A stretch of 24,740 bases of DNA from JAFDVL01 sp043775925 (GTDB lineage: Bacteria; Acidobacteriota; Blastocatellia; RBC074): assembly GCA_043775925.1 (NCBI GenBank), contig JAYVRW010000116.1, forward strand, positions 1-24,740. The letters run 5' to 3'. The translations under genes were made by a program, and so were the position numbers. Numbering within the stretch: the first letter of the stretch is position 1; each line of letters opens with the position of its first letter. Shown here piece by piece: positions 15,829-23,654 of the stretch. Under the pieces are notes generated by a model. It saw nothing but the letters and a program-made list of their open reading frames with translations, was not told the origin of the DNA and did no database searches.

Positions 15829-17741
15829 TGCTGAAATTCTTCCCTGCCCCATACCCTGATGAACTATTATACAGTGTTCTGGCTCGCTATCATTTGCGCA
15901 GTGGAAATCTTGGCGTCAAGGCGACACTCCGCGAATTGTTTGGTTCATTGAGTGTTGTGGCAACAATTGATCTGCCATCTCATCTTGACGAATTGATCGC
16001 GTCCCTCCCACCTCTTGCCAGCTTTACCGCAGACAATTTGATTTATGATCAGACTCTCTACCCGTATTATGCGCCATTTCTAAAACCAATAATTGCAGCC
16101 CAAATCAAAGATTCAATGAAGGGGCATCACTGGGGAGATATTCACACCAGAAGCGGCATAGTTGCGAGCAATATCAACCGTCCAAATCATTTACGTTTTT
16201 GCCCTGCGTGTTTCCGCGCAGACGAAAAAACATTTGGTGAGCCGTATTGGCACCGTGTTCATCAGCTTCCCGGCGTGCTGATCTGTCCAACTCATCAGGT
16301 TTTTCTGCACGACAGCAATGTTCACGTCTTTGGCGGGAATCGTCACGAATTTATAGCAGCGGATGCAAAACATTACAGAGCGGAACTACAGTCTATTTCC
16401 ATTAGCTCCTCGACCTTTGCCAAGCTTCTGCTTCTGGCGCAAGACTCAGACGCCTTACTGAAGCGTCATTTCTTAACCAAAGACCCGTCTTGGTTTCGTC
16501 AACAATATAGCGGTTGTTTGATTGATCGGGGGCTGGCAATTGCTTCTGGTCGCATTGAGCAAAAATCCTTTCATCAACAGTTCCAGCAATTCTATGGAAA
16601 GGAAATGCTGAATCTTGTTGAGTCACCCATTGAAAAGGGTAACGATACCGATTGGCTTGCCAATATTGTGCGCAAACAACGCAAAGCCTTTCACCCGCTG
16701 CGCCATCTTCTACTTATTCGCTTTCTTGACCTTACACCAGAATCCTTTTGGAGATTGGAACTTCATAATAAACCTTTTGGCGATGGTCATTGGGCGTGCT
16801 TCAACGGTGCAGCCAATCATTACCGCGAACGCGTTATTAACAAACACAGCAGCTCTTGGTCTACGGACACGAAGAAGCCGCTTGGTTATTTTGAATGTGA
16901 TTGCGGCTTCTGTTATACGACCAGTGATCCCGATGTTGCGGCTGGCTTGTGTTTGAAGCCATTACGGGTAAAATCCTTCGGGTCAATTTGGGAAAATAAG
17001 CTGAAAGAATTGGCAGCGCGAAAGCCAAGACTGAGAGAATTGGCAAGACACTTAAAAGTAGACCCGAAAACGGTTTTACACCAGTGCCAGCGTCTTGGCG
17101 TGTCGTATCGCCAACATCAGATCATAGGGCAAAAACAGGCCGTCACGGGTTCCGATGATTCTACTCACGCATTCATACCTGCAAAGGAAAATCGAAGAAG
17201 GCAGTGGCAAGAATTATGCGCGCGGTTTCCACAGTCCACCGTGACTGAATTAAGGCGAAAGGCTCCTGCGACCTGGACTTGGTTGTATCGGCACGATAAA
17301 GACTGGTTGCGCCAACACGCCCCTATGGCTGTTCGGAGGAAGCCGCAAATTCAGCGTGTAAACTGGCAGAAACGGGATCAACAAATTGCCGCTGATGTGC
17401 AATCCGCTGTACTGCAAATTCTGGCTACAGAGCCGTTGCAGCGTGTAACCAAAAGTCGTATCGGAAAAAACATTGGAAAGTTAGCGTTGCTTGAGCACCT
17501 GCTGAACAAGCTCCCGCAAACCAAATCACTACTGGAAAAGCATTGTGAATCGCCAGAGCAATACCGAATCCGTCGCATCCGACGGGCAATTCGGCAGCTT
17601 CTGCGCAAAAGCCACTTCGTTCGAGTTTGGGAAGTTGTTCGTCTCGCAGGTTTACGAAAAGAATACGCTATCCACCTCGAATCCTTTATTCAGAAAGAAA
17701 TCAGAATTGCTGCAACCTCACTGCGAAAACAATTAGGGTGA
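15828..17741 (+). CDS. tnsD: TnsD (TniQ-family attTn7 target selector)
   Basis: This is a 637-aa protein whose ATG shares one base with the tnsC stop (TGATG). The N-terminal TniQ domain starts FPAPYPDELLYSVLARY, with DLPSHLDELI and IYDQTLYPYYAPF as in Tn7 TnsD. The CCCH zinc site C125, C128, C153 and H156 matches C124, C127, C152 and H155 of Tn7. The C-terminal part (VNWQKRDQQI, ESPEQYRIRRIRRAI) also aligns with Tn7 TnsD. It is about 130 residues longer than the 508-aa Tn7 protein, because of an insertion with a second cysteine cluster (FECDCGFC) and a helix-turn-helix (LRELARHLKVDPKTVLHQC). TnsD binds the glmS 3' end and recruits TnsC. The insertion next to an intact glmS fits this role. Confidence 0.96.
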   Translation: MLKFFPAPYPDELLYSVLARYHLRSGNLGVKATLRELFGSLSVVATIDLPSHLDELIASLPPLASFTADNLIYDQTLYPYYAPFLKPIIAAQIKDSMKGHHWGDIHTRSGIVASNINRPNHLRFCPACFRADEKTFGEPYWHRVHQLPGVLICPTHQVFLHDSNVHVFGGNRHEFIAADAKHYRAELQSISISSSTFAKLLLLAQDSDALLKRHFLTKDPSWFRQQYSGCLIDRGLAIASGRIEQKSFHQQFQQFYGKEMLNLVESPIEKGNDTDWLANIVRKQRKAFHPLRHLLLIRFLDLTPESFWRLELHNKPFGDGHWACFNGAANHYRERVINKHSSSWSTDTKKPLGYFECDCGFCYTTSDPDVAAGLCLKPLRVKSFGSIWENKLKELAARKPRLRELARHLKVDPKTVLHQCQRLGVSYRQHQIIGQKQAVTGSDDSTHAFIPAKENRRRQWQELCARFPQSTVTELRRKAPATWTWLYRHDKDWLRQHAPMAVRRKPQIQRVNWQKRDQQIAADVQSAVLQILATEPLQRVTKSRIGKNIGKLALLEHLLNKLPQTKSLLEKHCESPEQYRIRRIRRAIRQLLRKSHFVRVWEVVRLAGLRKEYAIHLESFIQKEIRIAATSLRKQLG

Positions 17742-17745
17742 GACT

Positions 17746-19413
17746 GTGCAATCGCTAAAACTAAGATCTTGGCCTTTCGATAAAAATGAACCTGCTGTTC
17801 TGAATTGGATTCTCTCTCCGATACGCAAGGTACGTGGATACGAAATCATTGCTATCTTCAAAACGCTTTTCACCGAAAAGTTGGAACGAGTCCCGCTACC
17901 GCTAGGCATATTACCCGCGTTAAGAATCGGCAGAACCTATATTAATGGGAAATTAGCGGATCAATCGCACCAAGCAAAAACCATCCATATTCCGAATATC
18001 AGAAGCGGTGTCTTGAAAATTGGCTTCGACATGCCGCGATCTCTTTATAGCCTCTTAGGGCAACGATCTTCAGGGGAGGAGAAGGTTTGGCACTTTGAGA
18101 TGAATCGTCATAACTACTTCATTCCCTGCATGGAAATGATTAGAGCCTTTTTCATCCACACGAAAGTGCTGGCAAACAAAATTCTTACTCCAAATGGCTT
18201 GGATACGTTAATTTTGGATGAGGTAATACTTGGACGTGAATTAACAATACATCTAGATCGGACATATCCACTGAGCCTGCTAAAGACGAAGGAAGCGGAG
18301 ACGGCGCATCTCAATCATTTGATCTGGTTAAGGCATAATCCCTCAGCGCGTATAGCTTGGGAGTCCGTAGCGCGCGAATTGATGGCACAGGCAATTAAGA
18401 ATAACTCAATCGATTTATTTCAGGCATTAAGCGAGCGGATTCCTTTACAAGTCATCCCACCGTTCGCTGAATCTTTCGAGCTTGAATATGCTGGCGTCTC
18501 ATCCGGGAAAGATCATTTGATATTAGAAGTCATAGGCTTTGAGGAAACTACACCTCTTCCCTTTACTCAAGTTAATTATACGCATCCATCGCTCAAGGAG
18601 CCTAGAAAAACCAGTGTCACCAAAATCCGCAAGATTCCTGTTGAAGTGGGAGAAGAGATTGAATTGGACACGTCTGGCCTTTCGGCCAAAGATGAATCGA
18701 ACCCAACTATTGTGGCGACTCCAAGGGTCGAATTTCGACTTTTACATTATGTCCCACTGAAAAGAATTTACCAGGAACGGATTGATGACAATTCCCCCAG
18801 GAACATAACAATAGCAGAAGAAACATCGGTACCTTCCGTCGTTAGAAGTGCCAATCCAACTGTTTATGGAGGGCTACAGAAACCACTTGAGTTTGCAGGT
18901 CTAACGCTACCGGAGCGCCCCTTGCCAGACTTTCAAGAGAAAGGACTGAATCAATTCCTTGCTGCAATCAATGTGTTGGCCTCATTCTACGAGAATAAGT
19001 TGACTGTTCTCCCTTTCATGGGAGAACTAACCTCTGACAAACCGTTCTCGAAAGACGAGCAAAACTGCCAGCGGAAATTCGCTTGGGTGAGTATTCATTC
19101 GCGTGATTCAGCAGCACATTGTTTTGTCTTGGAACTTACCCGAGTCGAAGGGCGGCAAATTGCAACGCTATTCATCAAAGCCCCACCAGAATCTTCCAGC
19201 CCATTACAAGAAGAACTAACCGAGCATCTGGATAAAAATAATGGACATTTCAACCCGGACAAATTTTCATCCGAACTAGCAAAAAAAGTGGTGACACTTC
19301 GGCACTCCACCTTGGGAGACAAAGAAGGAGAAAATGAGAAACGAAAGGCTTGGCGTGAGATTTATCATTGGGCAGATCGAATGACTTCAATGCTGGAAAA
19401 TTTAGGATTCTAG
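17746..19413 (+). CDS. tnsE: TnsE-like target selector
   Basis: This is a 555-aa protein from GTG 17746, 4 bases after the tnsD stop, with GGGTGAG just upstream. Length (Tn7 TnsE 538 aa), fifth position in the operon and layout point to TnsE. Residue-level resemblance is weak but present: a central MEMIRAFFIHTKVLANKIL (compare ELARSLFLINSYFCRSCL), an ERIPLQ segment followed by an acidic low-complexity middle, then HCFVLELTRVEGRQIATLFI (compare SEFVLLEVDASDGVKML), and a final WREIYHWADRM helix (compare MEGWAERV). In Tn7, TnsE binds 3'-recessed ends and the sliding clamp and directs insertion into replicating or conjugating DNA. I see no clear clamp-binding motif. An alternative is an unrelated element-specific protein in the tnsE slot. 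Confidence 0.78.
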   Translation: MQSLKLRSWPFDKNEPAVLNWILSPIRKVRGYEIIAIFKTLFTEKLERVPLPLGILPALRIGRTYINGKLADQSHQAKTIHIPNIRSGVLKIGFDMPRSLYSLLGQRSSGEEKVWHFEMNRHNYFIPCMEMIRAFFIHTKVLANKILTPNGLDTLILDEVILGRELTIHLDRTYPLSLLKTKEAETAHLNHLIWLRHNPSARIAWESVARELMAQAIKNNSIDLFQALSERIPLQVIPPFAESFELEYAGVSSGKDHLILEVIGFEETTPLPFTQVNYTHPSLKEPRKTSVTKIRKIPVEVGEEIELDTSGLSAKDESNPTIVATPRVEFRLLHYVPLKRIYQERIDDNSPRNITIAEETSVPSVVRSANPTVYGGLQKPLEFAGLTLPERPLPDFQEKGLNQFLAAINVLASFYENKLTVLPFMGELTSDKPFSKDEQNCQRKFAWVSIHSRDSAAHCFVLELTRVEGRQIATLFIKAPPESSSPLQEELTEHLDKNNGHFNPDKFSSELAKKVVTLRHSTLGDKEGENEKRKAWREIYHWADRMTSMLENLGF

Positions 19414-19599
19414 CTATGATGAGCCTTTGAGAAAAACTTGCAGAGGCATTTTTGTACACTGATCCAACAAGCAAATCAATGGTTGAGATTCTTAACGCAC
19501 TCAATGCAAAAGGCAGGATTTTCTTATAGAACCTGTTTGCAATTAAGGATGAAATCAGTTTTATCACAAGAATGGCGCACTCAACAGGATCAATTTTGA

Positions 19600-19752
19600 T
19601 GCAATTCGAGTGAATACGGCACGTATTCTGACAACCAATTGCGCACATTACAGCGTCGTGTGCGCATCTGGCGGACGCGCATTGCACGCGAACTCGTTTA
19701 TGGAAAAGAACCGACGAATGGAGCTGGAGCATCCATAATAATTGAGGAATAA
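19600..19752 (+). pseudogene. Remnant of an IS21-type transposase (IstA)
   Basis: One frame stays open for 50 codons and reads EYGTYSDNQLRTLQRRVRIW, then RTRIARELVYG, before a TAA at 19750-19752. 'QLRTLQRRV.xWR' followed by a helix is a recognisable piece of the IstA transposase of IS21-family elements. It lacks a start, the DDE core and the partner istB, so it is a decayed fragment. It was presumably inserted in the transposon cargo zone. It could instead be from another rve-family integrase. Confidence 0.6.
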
Positions 19753-19753
19753 T

Positions 19754-19815
19754 TGAGGCAACAACATAAGCGACGAGGCCATTTTTGTTCGGTAACATTT
19801 TTTACTGAGGCAACA
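19754..19815. repeat. Direct repeats TGAGGCAACA, possible insertion-sequence end
   Basis: TGAGGCAACA occurs at 19754-19763 and again at 19806-19815, 52 bp apart, with partial copies of ATTGAGG at 19741 and 19752. Read on the minus strand each is TGTTGCCTCA, a TGT-type transposon terminus with an internal copy. IS21-family ends commonly contain repeated terminal motifs, so this may be the right end of the element whose IstA fragment lies just upstream. It shares only TGTT with the Tn7-like right end. Confidence 0.4.
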
Positions 19816-20012
19816 CGGCGGGAATTCTAGTTGACGTTCATCACGGGTTCGCCCCTTGCAAACGACAACCTATGCCGGGCATTAAAATGCTCGCCATGTC
19901 CTTGGAGCGTTTTTATTATCTCAAACTCGGGTTTAATACGAACTCTTCCTGAAACCCCTTACAAGATTAGGTGTAAAGGGAGGATCTTCCTGACACTCTG
20001 AGATTGCTCCGA

Positions 20013-20043
20013 CGAGCTTGTCATCTCGCTCGGGCTTATTTTT
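20013..20043 (+). terminator. Possible terminator between convergent genes
   Basis: CGAGC (20013-20017) pairs with GCTCG (20028-20032) around a 10-base loop, followed by GGCTTATTTTTTTTC. The stem is short, but the T tract is long and it lies between the plus-strand tns operon and the convergent 198-aa gene. Confidence 0.4.
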
Positions 20044-20102
20044 TTTCTTGCCTGTATTTCACTCATGCACATCAACCAATACTTATCTCATATCAAAAAA
20101 AA

Positions 20103-20699
20103 TCAAAGAACTTTGTTATCAATACAATCAAGAGCATACTTTCTGATTTCAGGGGAAATATTATGGTTTTGAGTAAGATAATTCTGTATTAATTTAGGCT
20201 TTTGTAAATGAGTTAAATGCCCTAAACCATGTAGTGCTGCTGTTTGGCAATGAGCAACAGGCAAGGCAAGTATTTTGGTTAGAATATTGAATATTTCATC
20301 AGACTCAGTAGTATTTGCAACGCGCCGCCCAAATGGGCGAAAGCTATCCCACCACATAAAACATACATCGCCTAATGGGTGTTCAATAAAGAAACCTTCG
20401 AATAAGGTCAGCATGCTTAGAAAACAACCTTTCCTTATTCCCCAATCTATGCGTGCATCCCATAAGCAGACTACTAATCCCCAATGGACAGAAAGCTTTG
20501 AAAATCCTTTTTTCAATTGCTTATATGTATATTTACTATAGAGTAGTTCGGCTTCATCAAACAGCCGCGTAGCATATTTTATTAGAAGTTTTCTTCTGGA
20601 AATACTACAAAAATAATCAGATATCCATAGTGAAGATGGAGTCCTACCAGTAAACAATAGATTTTTCCACTCATTGTAAGTGAGACGTTGCTTGTTCAT
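20103..20699 (-). CDS. HEAT-like helical protein, candidate Rhs immunity protein
   Basis: This is a 198-aa protein from ATG 20699 with no strong ribosome-binding site (upstream is TTTTTAAATAAAAT). It is predicted all-helical. The stretch LALPVAHCQTAALHGLGHL (144-162) followed by a second helix pair to the end resembles a HEAT/ARM repeat. It has no signal peptide, so it is cytoplasmic. It lies downstream of, and on the same strand as, the second rhs tip (stop at 21002), where immunity genes sit. HEAT-like proteins (for example YibA beside E. coli rhsA) are known Rhs immunity proteins. A transposase scrap now separates the two. It is AT-rich compared with the rhs core. The function is inferred from context only. 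Confidence 0.6.
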   Translation of the reverse strand: MNKQRLTYNEWKNLLFTGRTPSSLWISDYFCSISRRKLLIKYATRLFDEAELLYSKYTYKQLKKGFSKLSVHWGLVVCLWDARIDWGIRKGCFLSMLTLFEGFFIEHPLGDVCFMWWDSFRPFGRRVANTTESDEIFNILTKILALPVAHCQTAALHGLGHLTHLQKPKLIQNYLTQNHNISPEIRKYALDCIDNKVL

Positions 20700-20831
20700 A
20701 TTTTATTTAAAAACACCATTGAGATCTTTAAGTTCCTTAGCAAATTTGAAATAAACGGTAGTGCTTGAGAAAAGCTTCTTATTTACAAGATGATGTTACA
20801 CGATGACAGAAATATCGGGTAGAGTTGACAA

Positions 20832-20963
20832 ATGAACCCTGAACACTTCGATTTGTACACCGATTATTTGATTAGTTCCTTTGATCCTCTCACCGCGACG
20901 GGGTTGTCTCGTGTGTTGGAAGGGGACATCAGTTACAAGATTTTTCCCTGTGAATTAGGTTAA
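20832..20963 (+). pseudogene. Truncated transposase N-terminus
   Basis: ATG 20832 opens 43 codons reading MNPEHFDLYTDYLISSF, then TATGLSRVLEGDIS, before a stop at 20961-20963. 'FDLYTDYLISSF..TTATGLS.LLDG.IS' is the familiar N-terminus of a DDE transposase family (I believe IS4/IS701-like). After ISY the similarity ends, so only about 35 residues survive. It sits in the 302-bp gap between the 198-aa gene and the second rhs tip, and shows that an insertion/deletion event happened exactly where an immunity gene would be expected to start. Confidence 0.6.
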
Positions 20964-21001
20964 TCCAATTTCGTTTCGGAACTTAATTCAATTTATCTCC
21001 A

Positions 21002-22870
21002 TTAAAATACTATGTATAATCCCCCAGCTAAGATCTCCCATATTGTCAATCCAGCCGCTCCAGCAGCCGCAGCACCGGCGGCAGCCTTCCCTGCGGTTGC
21101 TGGGTCAATATTCGGAATCGAAATACTTGGCGGTGCTGGAGCCGCAGGTGGTTTTACATAAACAGGTTTCCAAGTATTCTGAGGTACTGGGGCTGGTTGA
21201 TCAATCATCATTCGGCTGTATTCAACCAATTTACCTGATCCGGGGCCTCCACGCCCATTACACCTTCCCCTATCCCATTTTTTGAGTTCACCCCTTACTT
21301 TTCCTGCCCATTCTTCTATTTTTTGTACATGCCCTCCTAATGTACCTCTTCCTTTTCCACCATTGCCAGTAGCTCCTTTTACCTTTTCAATCTGTAATAA
21401 TTCTTTATCATTTCTCATTTCAATGTGTCTAGTGTATAGCTCAGTGACAAAATCTAGAATTGCACCTAATATTTTTAAGCACTCTCCTTTGGAAATTCGA
21501 TCTTTTTTGAAGTCGTCCTTATCGGAATTAAAACTGAACCTCATTAAAGCGCCAATTCCAGGGATTACCAAGGGTTTTTCTATCCACGAGTTATTGCCCC
21601 CTCTATCCTGCGCTGCAAAATTTTGCCCGGATTGCCCCACCATTCTTGTCTGCTCCTTAGCACGCCCACCAAATATCAACTGTAGGGCACCAATGATCGC
21701 TACCGCAGTCCAGAAAATAATCGCTGTGACTGGAGTGGCAGAAGCTTCTGGTGCTAGGACAATTAGTGCAAACAATCCACTCGGATCAATAAAATTGATT
21801 GGATCATTATTACAATAAGCATAGAGATTAAGACTCTGAGGATTGCTCAAACTCGTCGCCCCCATGCCAATGGGATCAACCTGTGTGAATCTTCCCTGCG
21901 CCGAGGAAAAATGCCGATTATTTGCATAATCCAGCTTCGTCGTATCACTGCGATCATAACTGGTGAATCTCTTCTTCGTCGTACTGCCTGCGAGGTTGAG
22001 GGATTCGCCACTGATGTTGGCCCCAAATGGAAGGCTGATATTTTCACTGACGACCGCACCTGTACTACTCGTGACTAACCTTGTCCCCAGCCTTTCAGGA
22101 TGATGATACTTGGTTTCTGTTGTGGAAACAGAAAGCGCAGATTCAGTCGCCAGCAACCTGCCACCCCAATAAATATAACTCTTCGTCCACGCCATCCCGT
22201 TGCCGGCTCCGTTGTATTCCGCGATGACGCTCCCGCCATCCCACGCATACAGCGTCGTTGCGCCTGGTGCACCTGTTTCAACCATCTGCAACCGCTGATT
22301 GCTTGCGCCGTAGCTATACGTTGCCAGCGTCGTGCTGCCATCACTCACATCATACAATCGCCCTGCCGCGTCATACCGATAATTTCTGATGAAGCCGTTC
22401 TCATTGCTCTGCGTCTGATTGCCCGCTTCGTCATAGACGAAATTCGCCGTCGTGATCCGGTTCGTCGCCGCATTGATCGTCAGGCTGGCAATCCCGTCGG
22501 AATCTATCGCTCCGCCACCGGCTAAATTGCCAGTTTTCGCGACGCCTGTCCGGTTGCCGTATTGATCGTAGCTGTAAACCTGTGACCACAGCGCACCATT
22601 CAATCCGCCATTGGCTTGCTTTAACCGCCCTAACTTGTCATACGTGTAAGCGCGATTGCGATTCCCGCTGGTTCCTTTGTTGTCTTTGATGAAGGCCAGT
22701 TGACCAGTCTTCGCGCCGACATTTCCCGTCGCGTTGGCGAGCGTGTAATTGTATTCCAAATCCACGTGCGTATTCGCTCTTTGCAAGGTGGCGAAAATTA
22801 GCGCGATTTTCCTATACCTTCTAAAGTTAGAGACCTTAATTCTTTTTAATTTTACTTTCTGCACTTTCAA
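21002..22870 (-). CDS. Orphan Rhs core plus toxin tip (lacks the N-terminal part of an Rhs protein)
   Basis: The open frame is 622 codons, but only from about residue 30 (near 22785) is it Rhs-like. The first 29 codons lie in the ankyrin gene's 3' end and the gap and have only a poor TTG start, so the piece is probably a silent displaced cassette. YD repeats (YTYDKLGRL, YSYDQYGNRTG, YRYDAAGRLYDV) lead to the Rhs core end AQGRFTQVDPIG...NDPINFIDPSG (to 365). A transmembrane segment follows (382-400), then a unique tip. The tip has GGHVQKIEEWAGKVRGELKKW (512-532), C537, a proline-rich stretch and an Ala/Gly-rich hydrophobic end (590-622). Related 'GH...W..LR' tips end many Rhs toxins, perhaps acting on membranes. 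Residues 254-413 nearly duplicate the gene at the right edge. Confidence 0.8.
   Translation of the reverse strand: MKVQKVKLKRIKVSNFRRYRKIALIFATLQRANTHVDLEYNYTLANATGNVGAKTGQLAFIKDNKGTSGNRNRAYTYDKLGRLKQANGGLNGALWSQVYSYDQYGNRTGVAKTGNLAGGGAIDSDGIASLTINAATNRITTANFVYDEAGNQTQSNENGFIRNYRYDAAGRLYDVSDGSTTLATYSYGASNQRLQMVETGAPGATTLYAWDGGSVIAEYNGAGNGMAWTKSYIYWGGRLLATESALSVSTTETKYHHPERLGTRLVTSSTGAVVSENISLPFGANISGESLNLAGSTTKKRFTSYDRSDTTKLDYANNRHFSSAQGRFTQVDPIGMGATSLSNPQSLNLYAYCNNDPINFIDPSGLFALIVLAPEASATPVTAIIFWTAVAIIGALQLIFGGRAKEQTRMVGQSGQNFAAQDRGGNNSWIEKPLVIPGIGALMRFSFNSDKDDFKKDRISKGECLKILGAILDFVTELYTRHIEMRNDKELLQIEKVKGATGNGGKGRGTLGGHVQKIEEWAGKVRGELKKWDRGRCNGRGGPGSGKLVEYSRMMIDQPAPVPQNTWKPVYVKPPAAPAPPSISIPNIDPATAGKAAAGAAAAGAAGLTIWEILAGGLYIVF
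21635..22114 (-). repeat. Rhs core repeat, copy A (in the orphan cassette)
   Basis: This segment codes from KYHHPERLG to TRMVGQ in the orphan. It is nearly the same, without net insertions or deletions, as 24261-24740 in the same orientation (offset 2,626 bp). Most differences are scattered single bases. Sequence on the left side of the repeat (the toxin tip) is unrelated between copies. Confidence 0.9.
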
Positions 22871-23651
22871 GCTGACGAATAACTTCCGTCAATTGGGATT
22901 TTACAAATTTATTCATCCGTTGCTTTTCCCTATCATATGTCGCTTGAGCTAACAATAGAGGAGTTTGCCCTGCCTTTGTTTTTATTAAAGGATCAGCTCC
23001 GCTCTCTAAAAGTAGTTTCACAGTTTTTGATCGGTAGAATTTTGCTGCGATATGTAACACAGTCATCCCATCATCTGTTTGGATATTTATTTTAGCTCCT
23101 TTTTTAAGGAGGTCATTCGTAACACCTACGTCAAACCATTCTGCCGCCCACATCAAAGGCGTTTGACCGTCTAATGTTGCGATATTAACATCGGCACTAT
23201 GCTCAAGTAGTAATTTGATTCCTTCCTGAGTTCCCCCTGGCCCCATTGATAACATTAATGCTGTCTCTCCGCTTAAGTTTCTAGCATTTACATCAGCACC
23301 ATTTCCTAGCAAAAGCTTTAAGATTGTAGTATTTTTTTGATTATTACTAGCGGCATATATCAAAGGTGTATCCCCTTTTTCATCTGTTTCATTGATATCT
23401 ACTCCATTCTCAATTAACTTTTTTACTATTACAGTGTTACCTTTTGAAATAGCCATAATTAGATTATGGACGGAAAGTTTAGGCGTAAAATGAGGATACT
23501 GCGCATTCTGCGTAGTTTTTGTTTGTGCAAGTAACTTGTTACTGCTTAGCCTCAAAAAGCTTGAGCCTTTTCCTAGAAAGATGACTAAAGCCATAAGCCC
23601 TAGTAAAGAAAATGTAATTTTAGTTCTTGAAAATTTCATAATAAAGCTCAT
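22836..23651 (-). CDS. Membrane/periplasmic ankyrin-repeat protein, likely immunity to the upstream Rhs toxin
   Basis: This is a 271-aa protein whose ATG (23651) follows the rhs stop after three bases (TAG AAC ATG), implying translational coupling. The N-terminus (KITFSLLGLMALVIFLGKG) is a signal anchor. Residues 60-250 form five to six ankyrin repeats (GDTPLIYAAS...LLLGNGADVNARN, GQTPLMWAAE, GMTVLHIAAKF...LLLESGADP, GQTPLLLA). Placement directly after a predicted peptidoglycan-peptidase tip, together with envelope targeting, fits a periplasmic immunity protein that binds the toxin. Ankyrin-repeat immunity proteins are known in polymorphic toxin systems. Met5 is an alternative start. It is AT-rich compared with the rhs core, as usual for exchangeable tip/immunity modules. 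Confidence 0.8.
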   Translation of the reverse strand: MSFIMKFSRTKITFSLLGLMALVIFLGKGSSFLRLSSNKLLAQTKTTQNAQYPHFTPKLSVHNLIMAISKGNTVIVKKLIENGVDINETDEKGDTPLIYAASNNQKNTTILKLLLGNGADVNARNLSGETALMLSMGPGGTQEGIKLLLEHSADVNIATLDGQTPLMWAAEWFDVGVTNDLLKKGAKINIQTDDGMTVLHIAAKFYRSKTVKLLLESGADPLIKTKAGQTPLLLAQATYDREKQRMNKFVKSQLTEVIRQLESAESKIKKN

Positions 23652-23654
23652 GTT

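Larger units (their letters stand above)
10985..19413 (+). mobile_element. Tn7-like transposon, right end plus tnsABCDE core (left end not located)
   Basis: The element begins with TGT, as all Tn7 ends do, in the attTn7 position of glmS. It carries five plus-strand genes in the exact order of E. coli Tn7: tnsA, tnsB, tnsC, tnsD and tnsE. Overlaps or short gaps between them (4, 14, 1 and 4 bp) indicate one operon reading away from the right end. This is a TnsD (glmS-targeting) plus TnsE (replicating/conjugal DNA-targeting) system. No CRISPR array or cas gene is present, so it is not a CRISPR-associated transposon. The coordinates given are the minimum extent; cargo and the left end should lie to the right. 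The frameshift in tnsC may make it immobile. Confidence 0.92.
19414..20102. other. Gene-poor scrapyard after tnsE
   Basis: These 689 bases hold no intact gene. Just after tnsE there is a short open stretch reading AEAFLYTDPTSKSMVEILNA that ends at a TAG near 19528; I do not recognise it. An IstA-like fragment, TGAGGCAACA repeats and a weak terminator (listed separately) follow. The stretch 19816-20010 shows only a small hairpin (GGGCATT-AA-AATGCTC around 19877) and no coding signal. The region is typical of decaying insertion-sequence debris beside a transposon core. Confidence 0.55.

Noticed and set aside
10985..19413. CRISPR-associated transposon
   Set aside because: No repeat-spacer array, cas gene or Cas12k-like frame is present, and separate TnsA, TnsD and TnsE indicate a classical Tn7 layout.
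19250..19798. Minus-strand 182-codon open frame across the tnsE end
   Set aside because: It overlaps the end of tnsE and the IstA remnant antisense, has unnatural composition and no ribosome-binding site; it is a shadow.
19981..19999. TTCCTGACA near 19987 as an element end
   Set aside because: It differs from the right terminus TTCCTGAACA by a missing base, is followed by CTCTG rather than CTAAA, and has no boxes inside.
21152..21161. TTTTACATAA, an exact inverse of the Tn7-like right-end box
   Set aside because: It lies inside the orphan Rhs tip coding for VYVK, stands alone without neighbouring boxes or a TGAACA terminus, and is expected by chance in AT-rich DNA.
21282..21818. Plus-strand 178-codon open frame in the Rhs tip
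   Set aside because: It is antisense to the rhs core and tip, which are clearly coding on the minus strand.
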